56,953 bases of DNA from an uncultured Nioella sp. Its GTDB lineage: Bacteria; Pseudomonadota; Alphaproteobacteria; Rhodobacterales; Rhodobacteraceae. The notes below the pieces were generated by a model. The model ran no database searches. It saw only the letters and a list, made by a program, of their open reading frames with translations, and was not told the origin of the DNA. Each line of letters opens with the position of its first letter. Position 1 is the first letter of the stretch. This document shows positions 1 to 9,395 of this stretch, one piece after another. Where the stretch lies: contig CANMJH010000003.1 of NCBI GenBank assembly GCA_947498125.1, positions 413,808 through 470,760 on the forward strand. Direction: 5' to 3'. The position numbers were made by a program, and so were the translations under genes.

Positions 1-1472
1 GTGAGGGTAAAGGAGATCCCGAATTTTACCGGAGTAAGCGCAATCCCTTTTTTCAAAAGCGGCTGGCTTGCGTTCCAATCGGCGATTGCCGCGCGACGGG
101 CATCATAATCGCACTCTTGGGCCAGACGTTCTGTTAGCCCGTTCAACAAAAAATCGGTCACGGGCATATGATAAGGGGTCGTTTGCGCGCCGGCGGAGGC
201 AGGCTCAGGTGAATGGGCGCCGCCAAACCGTTTGCTGGTGCCGGTGCCGCTGCTCAAACGATGCGCGGTTCCTGCCGTTTTAAGCTCCTCGCCTTTTTTC
301 GGTGGAGGCGGAGCCGTCTGCGCAACCCGCGCGTCGCTGTAATAATTGCGCTGGCGCACTTCCAGCGCGTCTATGCCCAGTTCAAATGCGATGTGATCCA
401 TCACACGCTCGATCCCGACGACGCCTTGCGGGCCGCCAAACCCCCGGAACGCCGTGGCGCTTTGTGTGTTGGTTTTCAACCGGTGTGATGTGATACGTGC
501 GGCGGGCAGATGATAGGCATTGTCGGCATGCAACATAGCGCGATCAGCAACGGGCAAGGATAAGTCCATCGCCCAGCCACAACGGGTCATCTGGGTGAAA
601 TCGACGCCCAGAATGCGGCCCGTGTCGTCGATGCCAACCCGGTATTCAATGCGGAAATCATGGCGCTTGCCTGTGATGGTGAAATCATCATCACGGTCAT
701 AGCGCATCTTTGCAGGGCGACCGGTTGCGCGGGCGATCAAGGCGCAGGCGATGGCCAGATGGTTGCCCTGACTTTCCTTGCCGCCAAAACCGCCGCCCAT
801 GCGGCGCACTTCGACACGGATCGCATGCATCGGCAGGTGCAGCGCATGAGCCACTTTATGTTGGATCTCGGTTGGGTGCTGCGAGGAACTATGGACCAGC
901 ATATCGCCGTTATCCTGCGGCAAGACGAGCGCGGTTTGGCTTTCCAGATAGAAATGCTCCTGCCCGCCCATGTCGATCCGGCCTTCAATGACACGCGGCG
1001 CAGCGGCCAGTGCGGCGTCCGTATCGCCTTTTTGATAGATGCGCGGGCCGTCTTCAAACCGGCTGTCTACGGCAAGCGCCTCTTCAATGGTCAAAAGCGC
1101 GGGGTCTTCTTCATAGCTTGCAATCGCAAGCCGCGCCGCTTTGCGGGCGGCAAGGTGGCTGGTGGCGGCGACCACAAAAAGGGGCTGCCCGAGGTAATGG
1201 ATCTGCCCGTCCGACAAGAGCGGCTCATCATGGGCAGAGGGCGAGCAATCTGGAATTTCATCCAAGTCTTCCCCGGCAATCACCATCGCCACGCCCGGCG
1301 CGGCGCGCACAGCGGTCAGATCCAGCGCCGTCAGGCGGCCCGCAGCAATTTCCGACAGGCCAAAGGCCAAATGCAACGCGTTGGAGGGCAGGGGGATGTC
1401 GTCAATATAACGGGCCGCGCCCGTCACATGCAGGGCGGCAGCGTCATGGGGCAGGGGCTTGCGCACGCTCAT
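1..1472 (-). CDS. xdhB: Xanthine dehydrogenase, molybdopterin-binding subunit (partial, C-terminus beyond the left edge)
   Basis: Large Mo-cofactor subunit of xanthine dehydrogenase, which with XdhA oxidises hypoxanthine and xanthine to urate in the cytoplasm. The minus-strand frame is open from ATG 1472 to the window edge, giving about 490 N-terminal residues. It begins [18 protein letters not shown] and carries the molybdopterin-contact motif GGGFGGKE near residues 225-232, followed by a [11 protein letters not shown] segment typical of the family. A GGAGG ribosome site lies 7-11 bases before the ATG, which overlaps the xdhA stop as ATGA, so the two are translationally coupled. At roughly residues 386-428 there is a low-complexity Gly/Ser/Pro/Lys stretch, possibly a lineage-specific surface loop. 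Family assignment is firm; the missing C-terminal part cannot be judged. Confidence 0.93.
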   Translation of the reverse strand, partial: MSVRKPLPHDAAALHVTGAARYIDDIPLPSNALHLAFGLSEIAAGRLTALDLTAVRAAPGVAMVIAGEDLDEIPDCSPSAHDEPLLSDGQIHYLGQPLFVVAATSHLAARKAARLAIASYEEDPALLTIEEALAVDSRFEDGPRIYQKGDTDAALAAAPRVIEGRIDMGGQEHFYLESQTALVLPQDNGDMLVHSSSQHPTEIQHKVAHALHLPMHAIRVEVRRMGGGFGGKESQGNHLAIACALIARATGRPAKMRYDRDDDFTITGKRHDFRIEYRVGIDDTGRILGVDFTQMTRCGWAMDLSLPVADRAMLHADNAYHLPAARITSHRLKTNTQSATAFRGFGGPQGVVGIERVMDHIAFELGIDALEVRQRNYYSDARVAQTAPPPPKKGEELKTAGTAHRLSSGTGTSKRFGGAHSPEPASAGAQTTPYHMPVTDFLLNGLTERLAQECDYDARRAAIADWNASQPLLKKGIALTPVKFGISFTL

Positions 1473-2833
1473 GGGTGAACCTCCAAGACAGAGGCCGCAA
1501 CGCCTTGATCCTCATGAAAATAGCGCAGCAGCATGTTTGTGGCGCTTTCAAGCCGGTACCGGTCCGAGGCTCGCATATCCGTCAACGGTGTGAAATCACG
1601 CGCGAATTCTGTCATTGCGGCGGAGACTGTTTCTTGCGTCCAAGGCTGACCGACCAAAGCGGCCTCGACATGAGCCGCGCGTTTGGGTGTGCCCGCCATG
1701 CCGCCAAAGGCGATGCAGGCTGATGTGACGGCCCCATCTTCAACACCGATTGAGAAACAGCCGCAAACCGCCGAGATATCCTGATCGAACCGCTTTGACA
1801 GCTTATAGCAGCGCAAGCGGTCAGGCTGCTTGGGAATTGTGATGGCTTCCACAAATTCACCCGGTGCGCGATCTTGCTTGCCGTAATCGATAAAGAAATC
1901 CTCAAGCGGAAGGTCGCGGCGATCAGCGCCTTTGCGCAAATGCAGTATCGCACCAAGTGCGATCAACGCGGGTGGGCCATCCCCGATGGGCGATCCATTT
2001 GCAATATTGCCGCCAATGGTTGCGGTGTTGCGGATCTGAACCGACGCAAACCGGCGCAGCATTTCGGCAAAATGCGGGTGACGGTCCTGCATGAGGTCCA
2101 AGAGCTTTGCGATGGTCACGCCCGCCCCAATCTTCAAACCGTCCTCGGTTGTTTCAACCTGCTGCAAGTCTTGGCAGCGGCCCAGAAATGCAACGGGCCC
2201 CAGCTCTCTCAGTGATTTCGTCACCCATAGGCCAATATCGGTTGCGCCTGCGATTAACGCGCCGTCCGGGTTTGCCTCGTACCAATCGGCCAATGCGCTG
2301 ACGGATTCCGGCGAGGTGCTTAAAGGTGATACCTCGGGTAAATCTTCGGCGGCCCAGTCCGGGGTTGGCGCGCCTCGCGCTGTTTCGGCGGCGCGAATGA
2401 TTGGGGCATAGCCCGTGCAGCGGCAAAGATTGCCAGCAAGCACGTCGTCAGTTGCTGAATTTCCGGTTAGGTCGGCTGCCACCAGCGAGTTGACAATACC
2501 CGGCGTACAAAACCCGCATTGTGATCCGTGATGGGTGACCATCGCCTCTTGCACAGGATGCATCGCGCGGCTTGCGTCCCCCAGCCCTTCAACCGTGCGC
2601 AAGCTGCGCCCGTGAAGTTGTGGCATGAAGGTGATGCAGGCATTCACCGCCTTATGACCGGTTTCATCTTGAACAATCACGGTACAGGCACCGCAATCGC
2701 CCTCGTTACAACCCTCTTTCGTGCCGGTCAGACCGCGATGCTCGCGCAGCCAATCCAGCAAGGTGACTGTCGGGGCCATGCCTGTGACATGCACGGGCTG
2801 TCCATTTAAGAGGAAACGCACCTCATCGGTCAT
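1469..2833 (-). CDS. xdhA: Xanthine dehydrogenase, small subunit (2Fe-2S and FAD)
   Basis: Electron-transfer subunit of xanthine dehydrogenase, 454 residues. The N-terminal ferredoxin-like domain has the plant-type cluster ligands C42, C47, C50 and C66 ([11 protein letters not shown]). The following helical domain has the second cluster ligands in QCGFCTPG (C106, C109) and NLCRCTGY (C137, C139). The FAD domain follows, with [10 protein letters not shown] near residue 195 and a [14 protein letters not shown] flavin-binding loop near residue 272. The stop overlaps the xdhB start. The product feeds electrons from Mo via two 2Fe-2S clusters to FAD and NAD. No third gene (xdhC, the Mo-insertion chaperone) is seen; it would lie past the left edge. 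Confidence 0.95.
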   Translation of the reverse strand: MTDEVRFLLNGQPVHVTGMAPTVTLLDWLREHRGLTGTKEGCNEGDCGACTVIVQDETGHKAVNACITFMPQLHGRSLRTVEGLGDASRAMHPVQEAMVTHHGSQCGFCTPGIVNSLVAADLTGNSATDDVLAGNLCRCTGYAPIIRAAETARGAPTPDWAAEDLPEVSPLSTSPESVSALADWYEANPDGALIAGATDIGLWVTKSLRELGPVAFLGRCQDLQQVETTEDGLKIGAGVTIAKLLDLMQDRHPHFAEMLRRFASVQIRNTATIGGNIANGSPIGDGPPALIALGAILHLRKGADRRDLPLEDFFIDYGKQDRAPGEFVEAITIPKQPDRLRCYKLSKRFDQDISAVCGCFSIGVEDGAVTSACIAFGGMAGTPKRAAHVEAALVGQPWTQETVSAAMTEFARDFTPLTDMRASDRYRLESATNMLLRYFHEDQGVAASVLEVHP

Positions 2834-3005
2834 ACAAGATCTCTATCGCTGTCTGGTCGGAGGGACCCACCCCTCAAAACGCGCCTGCCCGATGCGACGT
2901 AAAGCCCGGCGCCCAATTCCCTGCCGAAGCAGCAAAGCCGGTTTTTCTTTTTCTGGCAAGGGATGTGGCCCACACACAGGGTGAAGGACTTTCAGGGTTT
3001 CATAG

Positions 3006-3032
3006 AAAATCCCGGGGATTGCCCCAGGATTT
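3006..3032 (-). terminator. Rho-independent terminator of the ArsR/SRPBCC operon
   Basis: Read on the minus strand, AAATCC-T-GGGG, loop CAAT, CCCC-G-GGATTT forms an 11-bp stem with one T-G wobble, followed by TTTTC. It sits about 90 bases after the SRPBCC stop. The rest of the gap 2834-3122 holds only the xdhA leader, including a weak GAGGG/CCCTC dyad, and no convincing gene. Confidence 0.7.
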
Positions 3033-3122
3033 GTAAGGAAAAGTGGCAAAGCGCCGCCAAACTGACCAGTTATGAATCGGCGGCGCGCCCAACTTGTTGC
3101 GCCGCTTGGCTTGGATTCAATG

Positions 3123-3584
3123 TCAGGCGTTCACCATTTCGGCCGCCACACGGTCGAGATTGTCCAGACCGGAACCCCAGCCAGCTTTAAATTCATTGAG
3201 GGATTCGGCGCCCGAAAAGGAGGAGACAGCAACGTTGATGAATAGGGCGGACCCCGCCCCTTTTTCTGCGACCCGATACGTCACCAGGCTGGTTGCGAAC
3301 GTGTTTTCTTCGGCCATGACGGTTTCCGTAAAGACCGCGTCCTTCGGCGCGTTTAGGTGATACCACCGGGTTTCCACTTCGAAGTCTGGGGCTTTTTCTT
3401 CGCCGCATATATGCCGCTCCAAACCGCCAATACGCAGATCTTCTTTTGTCACTTTCAGGATCATGCCAAGTTCGGGCGCGCCCCAAACTTCCCGCATCCG
3501 GGCATCGGTCAAAAGATGCCAAAGCTGATCTGTATTCAGTTGAAAATCTCTTTGGAAATCAAAATTTGCCGTGTCAGTTGTCAT
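3123..3584 (-). CDS. SRPBCC (AHSA1-like) domain protein
   Basis: A 153-residue protein of the START/Bet v1 superfamily, AHSA1 subgroup, which forms a hydrophobic ligand-binding cavity. Visible features are the N-terminal FDFQRDFQLNTDQLWHLLTD segment, a conserved Trp in VWGAPE, and the C-terminal long helix around FKAGWGSGLDNLDRVAAE, a typical ending for the family. It overlaps the upstream ArsR-type regulator by 4 bases (ATGA). ArsR plus AHSA1 pairs are common, and the SRPBCC partner is usually of unknown ligand. Role here is inferred only from pairing: likely a target co-regulated by the adjacent repressor. Confidence 0.85.
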   Translation of the reverse strand: MTTDTANFDFQRDFQLNTDQLWHLLTDARMREVWGAPELGMILKVTKEDLRIGGLERHICGEEKAPDFEVETRWYHLNAPKDAVFTETVMAEENTFATSLVTYRVAEKGAGSALFINVAVSSFSGAESLNEFKAGWGSGLDNLDRVAAEMVNA

Positions 3585-3910
3585 GACTTTGTCCTGTGTA
3601 AAGTTTCAGCCAGTGCCTGAAGGCGATCCAGTCGACCCTCCCATTGGCGCCGCTGTTTGTGAATCCATTTTTCGGCGACGGTTAACGCCGCAGCATCAAG
3701 TTCTACGGTCCGTACTCTTCCAGTTTTTTCACTATTTACGAGGCCCGCTGCCTCCAGTTTGCTTAGGTGTTTCATGAAGCTTGGCAATGCGATGTCATGC
3801 CCTTCGTGCAACTCTGAAACGGTTGCCGGGCCATTAGATAATCGCATCAACACGTCGCGCCGTGTGGGGTCTGCCATTGCGGCAAACACTGTATCCAGAT
3901 TGTTTTCCAT
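3581..3910 (-). CDS. ArsR-family winged-helix transcriptional regulator
   Basis: A 109-residue regulator. MDPTRRDVLM-like residues 13-22 (ADPTRRDVLMRL) open the typical ArsR first helix, and the helix-turn-helix spans about residues 29-58 (ATVSELHEGHDIALPSFMKH), followed by a KTGRVRTVELDA beta wing. No Cys-rich metal site (such as the ELCVCDL motif) is present, so metal sensing is unlikely; it resembles the group paired with AHSA1 proteins. The start codon lies inside the first copy of a 23-bp imperfect direct repeat, suggesting autoregulation. It is divergent from dnaE, about 100 bases away. Confidence 0.9.
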   Translation of the reverse strand: MENNLDTVFAAMADPTRRDVLMRLSNGPATVSELHEGHDIALPSFMKHLSKLEAAGLVNSEKTGRVRTVELDAAALTVAEKWIHKQRRQWEGRLDRLQALAETLHRTKS

Positions 3911-3973
3911 TTGGCTAAGTAAATGGATCTTTATGGCGGAGTCAATAATAGTTTTCCAGCTGGCTAAGTAAAT
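3902..3973. repeat. Imperfect 23-bp direct repeat, candidate operator of the ArsR regulator
   Basis: Copies at 3902-3924 and 3951-3973 match at 21 of 23 positions (GTTTTCCA, then AT or GC, or close variant, then TGGCTAAGTAAAT), with start-to-start spacing of 49 bases. The cores CCATTTGG and CCAGCTGG are dyad symmetric. The first copy covers the regulator start codon, the second lies upstream, between it and dnaE. Duplicated sites of this kind fit autorepression; the function is inferred. Confidence 0.6.
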
Positions 3974-4013
3974 ACGGCTTTCGAAGCTTTGGCGGGGTAC
4001 TTAATGTGGCGCC

Positions 4014-7000
4014 ATGAGTAACGCCCCCCGATTCATTCATCTCCGCCTTCACACTGAATATTCACTGCTTGAGGGCGCGATCCCGGTTAAAAAATTGAGC
4101 GCGCTTTGCGAAAAGGCAAATATGCCCGCCGTTGCCGTAACCGAGACCAATAATATGTTCTCGGCCCTGCAATTTTCCGAGACCGCTGCGGGTGCTGGTG
4201 TGCAGCCCATTTTGGGGTGTCAGGTCGATCTTGACTATGACCCTCCGGCGCAAGGCGAAAAACCGCGCCTTCCGGCTGGCGTCGTTCTGTTGGCCCAGAA
4301 CCGCCGTGGTTATGAGAATCTGATGAAGCTCAACACGTGCCTTTATTTGCGTGGCGATGGAAGCTTGCCTCATGTCACGGTTGAGGAGCTGGAGCGCCTT
4401 TCAGAAGGGCTGATTTGTATGACGGGCGGGCCGGATGGGCCTGTTGGGCGTTTTCTGCGCAATGGCCAGCGTCCTAAGGCCGAAGCCTTGATGACCCGGC
4501 TGAAAGGGATTTATGGCGACCGGCTTTATGTCGAATTGCAGCGCCATCCCGGCGAGGATGGATTGCCCGAGGCTGAGCGCCTGTCCGAGCGCGGCCATAT
4601 CGAGATGGCCTATGCGATGGATCTGCCGCTTGTGGCCACAAATGACGTCTATTTCCCTAAATCGGATATGTACGAGGCCCATGACGCCCTTATCTGCATC
4701 GCAGAAGGCGCCTATGTCGACCAGCAAGAGCCGCGACGCCGCCTAACGCCGCAGCATTATTTCAAAAGCCCTGAGGAAATGGCGACGCTTTTTGCAGATT
4801 TGCCCGAGGCGCTGGAAAACACGGTCGAGATCGCGCGCCGATGCGCCTATCGCGCGCGCACCCATGATCCAATTTTGCCGAAATTTGCAGATGATGAGGT
4901 GAGCGAGCTGCGCCGACAGGCCAATGAGGGCCTTCAGGCGCGTTTGGCCGTCATTCCCCATGCGGCAACCCCAGAGGAATACCAAGAACGGCTGGATTTT
5001 GAGCTGGATATCATCGAGGGCATGGGCTTCCCCGGGTATTTCTTGATCGTTGCGGATTTTATCCATTGGTCGAAAGAGCACAATATCCCCGTCGGCCCCG
5101 GGCGCGGGTCGGGCGCAGGCAGTTTGGTGGCCTATGCGCTAACGATCACCGACCTTGACCCGCTTCGGTACCAATTGCTGTTCGAACGCTTCCTGAACCC
5201 CGAACGGGTGTCGATGCCCGACTTTGATATCGACTTCTGCATGGATCGCCGCGAAGAAGTGATCCGCTACGTGCAAGAAAAATACGGCCGCGACAAGGTT
5301 GGTCAGATCATCACATTTGGCGCGCTTTTGTCCAAAGCCGCCGTGCGCGATGTGGGCCGGGTGCTGCAAATGCCATTCGGTCAGGTGGATCGTCTGTCAA
5401 AGATGATCCCGGTCGAAGGCGTTAAGCCAGTTTCCATTGAAAAAGCGCTGGCAGATGAGCCGCGTTTGCGGGAAGCGGCCCGCGAGGAAGAAGTTGTTGA
5501 GAGGCTGCTGAAATACGGCCAACAGGTCGAAGGTTTGCTGCGCAATGCCTCGACCCACGCGGCGGGTGTGGTGATTGGCGACCGGCCCTTGGATGAGCTT
5601 GTCCCGCTTTATCAAGATCCGCGTTCTGACATGCCCGCGACCCAGTTCAATATGAAATGGGTGGAACCGGCGGGTCTGGTGAAGTTCGACTTCTTGGGCC
5701 TGAAAACCCTCACCGTTATTCAAAATGCCATTGACCTGATCCTTGGCGGTGGGCGCGATATTCATATCAGCCCGGATGGGACGGAGCTTTATACACCTGC
5801 AACGGGCGCAGTGAACCAGATCAACGCGATCCCGCTTGATGATGAGGCAAGTTATAAGCTCTACGCCAGCGCCAAAACGGTTGCGGTGTTTCAGGTTGAA
5901 AGCTCGGGCATGATGGACGCGCTTCGGCGCATGAAACCCACCTGTATCGAAGATATCGTTGCGCTTGTGGCCCTGTACCGCCCCGGCCCGATGGAGAACA
6001 TCCCGACGTATTGCGAGGTCAAAAACGGCCTGAAAGAACGCGAATCCGTTCACCCGCTGATCGACCATATTTTGGAAGAGACCCAAGGCATCATCGTCTA
6101 TCAGGAACAGGTGATGCAGATCGCTCAGGTCATGGCGGGCTATTCGCTTGGCGGCGCTGATTTGCTGCGCCGGGCCATGGGTAAAAAGATCAAAGAGGCG
6201 ATGGATGCCGAGCGGCCCAAGTTTGAAAAAGGCGCGGCTGAAAACGGGGTGGATAAGAAGAAAGCCAGCGAGGTTTTCGACCTTTTGGAGAAGTTTGCCA
6301 ACTACGGCTTTAACAAATCCCACGCCGCGGCCTATGCCGTGGTCAGCTATCAAACGGCCTGGCTGAAGGCCAATCATCCAGTTGAGTTCATGGCTGCCGT
6401 CATGAATTGCGATATCCATCTGACCGACAAGCTGAATGTCTATAAGCAAGAGGTCGACCGGCTGGGGATCGAAACCGTTCCGCCATGTGTGAACCGCTCT
6501 GCGGCGACGTTTACTGTAAAAGATGGCATGGTTGTCTACGCGCTTGGCGGGCTGAAAAATGTCGGCGCCGATGCGATGCAAATGCTGGTGGATGGGCGCG
6601 AAAACCGACCCTTTGCGACGCTTTTTGATGTTGCACGGCGGGTGGATCTAAAACGTGTTGGCAAACGTCCTTTGGAAATGCTGGCGCGCGCCGGGGCGTT
6701 TGACCAGCTCGACAAAAACCGGCGCCGCGTCTTTGAGGGCCTCGATAGTCTGGTTGCCTATTCGGCGGCCATCCATGAGCAGCGCAACTCAAATCAAGTC
6801 AGCCTTTTTGGTGAGGCTGGCGACGATCTGCCTGAACCTCGCCTGCCGAACCCGTCTGATTGGCTGCCAAATGAACGGCTTGCTGAAGAGCATAAAGCGA
6901 TTGGGTTTTATCTGTCCGGCCATCCGCTGGATGACTACATGCCCGCGCTGAAACGCAAGAAATGTATGACGCTGGAAGAAGTCAGTCTAAAAGTGCAGGG

Positions 7001-7511
7001 CGGGGCCTTTGTGGCCAAGATGGCGGGGTCTGTGTCCTCACGTCAGGAGCGAAAAAGCCAGCGCGGCAACCGGTTTGCTTTTGTGCAGCTTTCGGACCCA
7101 ACGGGGCTTTATGAAGTCACGATGTTCTCGGACGTGTTGGAGGCATCGCGCGAGCATCTAGATTCCGGTTCCAATGTCGTCCTGACGGCAGAAGCGACGT
7201 ACGAGGGTGAGCAGTTGAAATTGCTGGCGCGCTCGGTCCAGCCGATTGACGGCGCGGTCGCGGATGCAGGCGGATCGGGCTTGCGTGTCTTCATTGACGA
7301 GGCTGTGGCGGTCACAGGCGTCGCCGGTTTGTTGGAACGCGCAAGGGGTGAGGCCAAACTGAAAGGCCGCGGCCCGGTTCAGCTTTGTTTGATGGACCCA
7401 GATTTGCCGGGCGAAGTTGATGTTCTTTTGGGCGAGGATTTTCCTGTAAATCCTCAAATTAAGGGCGCTTTGAAAAGCTTGGATGGCGTGGTTCTGGTTG
7501 AAGAAGTGTAA
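4014..7511 (+). CDS. dnaE: DNA polymerase III subunit alpha
   Basis: Catalytic subunit of the replicative polymerase, 1165 residues, normal for the DnaE1 type. An N-terminal PHP domain starts at FIHLRLHTEYSLLEG. The polymerase palm holds the catalytic aspartates in PDFDIDF (D403, D405) and KFDFLGL (D559). GRGSGAGSLV, LYRPGPM and the finger motif ADLLRRAMGKK near residue 716 are further family signatures, followed by a helix-hairpin-helix region, the clamp-binding-like stretch QVSLFGEAGD near residue 932, and an OB-fold with AKMAGSVSSRQERKSQRG. It acts in the cytoplasm at the replication fork. The ATG at 4014 gives the canonical N-terminus; no strong ribosome site is visible. Confidence 0.97.
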   Translation: MSNAPRFIHLRLHTEYSLLEGAIPVKKLSALCEKANMPAVAVTETNNMFSALQFSETAAGAGVQPILGCQVDLDYDPPAQGEKPRLPAGVVLLAQNRRGYENLMKLNTCLYLRGDGSLPHVTVEELERLSEGLICMTGGPDGPVGRFLRNGQRPKAEALMTRLKGIYGDRLYVELQRHPGEDGLPEAERLSERGHIEMAYAMDLPLVATNDVYFPKSDMYEAHDALICIAEGAYVDQQEPRRRLTPQHYFKSPEEMATLFADLPEALENTVEIARRCAYRARTHDPILPKFADDEVSELRRQANEGLQARLAVIPHAATPEEYQERLDFELDIIEGMGFPGYFLIVADFIHWSKEHNIPVGPGRGSGAGSLVAYALTITDLDPLRYQLLFERFLNPERVSMPDFDIDFCMDRREEVIRYVQEKYGRDKVGQIITFGALLSKAAVRDVGRVLQMPFGQVDRLSKMIPVEGVKPVSIEKALADEPRLREAAREEEVVERLLKYGQQVEGLLRNASTHAAGVVIGDRPLDELVPLYQDPRSDMPATQFNMKWVEPAGLVKFDFLGLKTLTVIQNAIDLILGGGRDIHISPDGTELYTPATGAVNQINAIPLDDEASYKLYASAKTVAVFQVESSGMMDALRRMKPTCIEDIVALVALYRPGPMENIPTYCEVKNGLKERESVHPLIDHILEETQGIIVYQEQVMQIAQVMAGYSLGGADLLRRAMGKKIKEAMDAERPKFEKGAAENGVDKKKASEVFDLLEKFANYGFNKSHAAAYAVVSYQTAWLKANHPVEFMAAVMNCDIHLTDKLNVYKQEVDRLGIETVPPCVNRSAATFTVKDGMVVYALGGLKNVGADAMQMLVDGRENRPFATLFDVARRVDLKRVGKRPLEMLARAGAFDQLDKNRRRVFEGLDSLVAYSAAIHEQRNSNQVSLFGEAGDDLPEPRLPNPSDWLPNERLAEEHKAIGFYLSGHPLDDYMPALKRKKCMTLEEVSLKVQGGAFVAKMAGSVSSRQERKSQRGNRFAFVQLSDPTGLYEVTMFSDVLEASREHLDSGSNVVLTAEATYEGEQLKLLARSVQPIDGAVADAGGSGLRVFIDEAVAVTGVAGLLERARGEAKLKGRGPVQLCLMDPDLPGEVDVLLGEDFPVNPQIKGALKSLDGVVLVEEV

Positions 7512-7589
7512 CTGCCGAATACAGCACTCGAGCCTGCCCCTGTAAGCGCAGCATTCACAGCGCTTGGCCAAAACACGACCGAATTTCCG

Positions 7590-7611
7590 CCAAGGAGGGC
7601 GCTTGGTTTTT
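7590..7611 (+). terminator. Probable terminator after dnaE
   Basis: CCAAG, a 7-base loop, CTTGG, then five T. The stem is short, so it may be weak. It is 80 bases past the dnaE stop. Confidence 0.45.
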
Positions 7612-7921
7612 AGGTCTGCTAGGGAGCGTTCAACGCAAAGGCATCGCCATAGTCGATGCGTGCCCCTCGTTTAAGCCCACTCGCATTGAGGCGGTTCGGC
7701 CCGCCCTTCTCTGGCGGCGGCCCGGCGCAACAAAATCCAAATTACACATCGGCGGAAATTCACCTCTTCGCCGCCCGGATTTACTGTGGGATTGGACAAA
7801 ATCACGATTTCGGCATTAAAATCTGAGCGTAATATTTGAAGGATGGCAAACGGTAACTATTTGTAATTGTGGAGTGGTAGGGCGCTCCGCCAATGAATTG
7901 GGACAAAATCGAGGGGCGGTC
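7612..7921. other. Intergenic region upstream of the desaturase gene
   Basis: No convincing gene on either strand. The left half is GC-rich and unstructured to my eye. The right half is AT-richer and contains two related words, ATTGGACAAAATC at 7791-7803 and ATTGGGACAAAATC at 7897-7910, the second 11 bases before the chosen start codon. TTGGAC 7792-7797 with TAAAAT 7817-7822 is a poor promoter candidate because the 19-base spacer is long. Confidence 0.4.
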
Positions 7922-8917
7922 ATGGCGACGATCCGAGAAGTAACCCGTATGTATTGTGACAAAAGCGACGCATTGGCTTCGCTTAGCTATTTTGGCACGT
8001 TTGGCGTCTATTTTTCGACGCTCTATTTGGCAGTAATATCTTACGGGACATGGATACTTGCTGTCCCCTTGGTGGTGATCAACGCGCTGTCGGGCGTGCG
8101 GCTTTATGTTTTGCAACATGATTGCGGTCATCACTCGCTATTTACAAAACGCTGGATGAACGACCTTGCCGGGTATGGTTTGTCGACTTTTACGCTGACC
8201 CCCTATTGGATGATGCAGTTCAATCATAACGAGCATCACAAGTTTCTGGGTGATCTGGAACACCGCCGGTCAGGCGAAATCCACACGATGACAGTGAAAG
8301 AGTGGGAAGAAGCCGGGTGGTTGCATCGCTTAGGATATCGCCTTTATCGCAACCCGTTTTTTCTGATCCCAGTTGGAGGCATTTTTGTCTATGCGCTGCG
8401 GTATCGGTGGCCAAAGAATACGGCTGAGCGCGGCATTTGGGGGGTGATTGTTCATGATGTGCTGCTGATCGGCTGGATCGCTCTGCTATTCTTTCTGGGC
8501 GGGATGCCGGCGGTCTATATCTATCTTTTGACTGTTTTTGTCGCGGCTTGCTCAGGGGTGTTCCTTGTGTATCTGCAGCATAATTTCGAAGATACCTATT
8601 GGGACCGCCGCCCAGAGTTGCGCCATGATTTGGCGGCATTGCAGGGATCATCGGCTTTGGATCTAGGATGGTGGTTTGACTTGGCAACGGGAAATATCGC
8701 TTACCACGATATCCATCATTTCAATGCAAATATCCCCAGCTACCGATTGCGTAAATGCCATCAAGCGATCCGGGATGACTTTGGGCTTCCGACGATCAAT
8801 TGGGCTGAGGCGTTGCGAAGCTTTTCGTTAAAGCTTTGGGATGAGGAAGAAGAACGTCTTGTGCGGTTCCCGCCGCGAGACAGTTGGTTCGGCGCGCAAG
8901 GTTCAGCCGGGGCATAA
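7922..8917 (+). CDS. Membrane fatty acid desaturase
   Basis: A 331-residue di-iron membrane desaturase. Three histidine boxes are present: HDCGHH (66-71), HNEHH (102-106) and HDIHH (262-266), the set that binds the two irons in the acyl-lipid desaturase family. Hydrophobic segments surround residues 22-55, 150-165 and 180-215. It would insert a double bond in acyl chains of membrane lipids, using an electron donor not encoded nearby. The ATG at 7922 follows GAGGGG and is preferred; an in-frame GTG at 7874 would add 16 residues. Omega-6/delta-12-type or other regiospecificity cannot be told from sequence alone. Confidence 0.9.
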   Translation: MATIREVTRMYCDKSDALASLSYFGTFGVYFSTLYLAVISYGTWILAVPLVVINALSGVRLYVLQHDCGHHSLFTKRWMNDLAGYGLSTFTLTPYWMMQFNHNEHHKFLGDLEHRRSGEIHTMTVKEWEEAGWLHRLGYRLYRNPFFLIPVGGIFVYALRYRWPKNTAERGIWGVIVHDVLLIGWIALLFFLGGMPAVYIYLLTVFVAACSGVFLVYLQHNFEDTYWDRRPELRHDLAALQGSSALDLGWWFDLATGNIAYHDIHHFNANIPSYRLRKCHQAIRDDFGLPTINWAEALRSFSLKLWDEEEERLVRFPPRDSWFGAQGSAGA

Positions 8918-9079
8918 TGCTGAAAGGGGGGCGGGCCGCGTCAGGCGGCTTTGCCGCCCTTCTTGACCCGCGGCATCCGCGCGCCTGAGGGTCGGACGGC
9001 GCAATTCGGCGGGCGCGGTATTCCGGATCAAGATGGACATCGGTTTTTCATCTAACAAAAAAGTCGCGCGCAGAAACGC

Positions 9080-9283
9080 TTACCAATGCGGCGGTTTTTG
9101 GTCTGCGATCGCAACGGTGCCGCTGGCATCCACTTCGCGCTCGGCTTCTCGATTCATCAGCATTTCAACGCGGCGCGTCAGCACCTGAATCTCGCCGTCT
9201 TGGCGAGCGATAACATCGGACAGCTCCTCAACCTGACGAGTCAGGTGGGCGATGGCTTCTTCAAGGGGTTGGGTATCAGTCAT
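9080..9283 (-). CDS. slyX: SlyX family protein
   Basis: A 67-residue protein with a predicted coiled coil over most of its length (LEEAIAHLTRQVEELSDVIA onward), heptad-patterned Leu/Val, and the C-terminal PPHW, close to the PPHY ending characteristic of SlyX. Function in the family is unknown. It is divergent from hisS, with about 110 bases between. The adjoining gap 8918-9079 holds a small GGCGGC-TTT-GCCGCC hairpin at 8944-8958 but no T-run. Confidence 0.85.
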   Translation of the reverse strand: MTDTQPLEEAIAHLTRQVEELSDVIARQDGEIQVLTRRVEMLMNREAEREVDASGTVAIADQKPPHW

Positions 9284-9395
9284 GCGCGTTTAGATAGCCG
9301 TCTTTCAGAGGAAAGGACAGAGCGCCCGCTTGCCGCCGCGCGCGCAAGCCTGTAGAGGGCGGGCGTGCCCAAAATAGCGATCCGAGGCAGCAAAG

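Noticed and set aside
660-1478. 272-residue open frame on the plus strand
   Set aside because: It is antisense to xdhB, whose protein has clear family motifs; no recognisable domain in the plus-strand translation.
5397-6581. 394-residue open frame on the minus strand within dnaE
   Set aside because: Antisense shadow of a GC-rich gene; the dnaE frame carries the catalytic motifs.
8944-8958. GGCGGC-TTT-GCCGCC hairpin after the desaturase gene
   Set aside because: Stem of 6 bp with no T-run; not enough to call a terminator.
8918-9079. Short minus-strand frame ending RMPRVKKGGKAA
   Set aside because: It is interrupted by a stop after about 25 codons and has no start or ribosome site.
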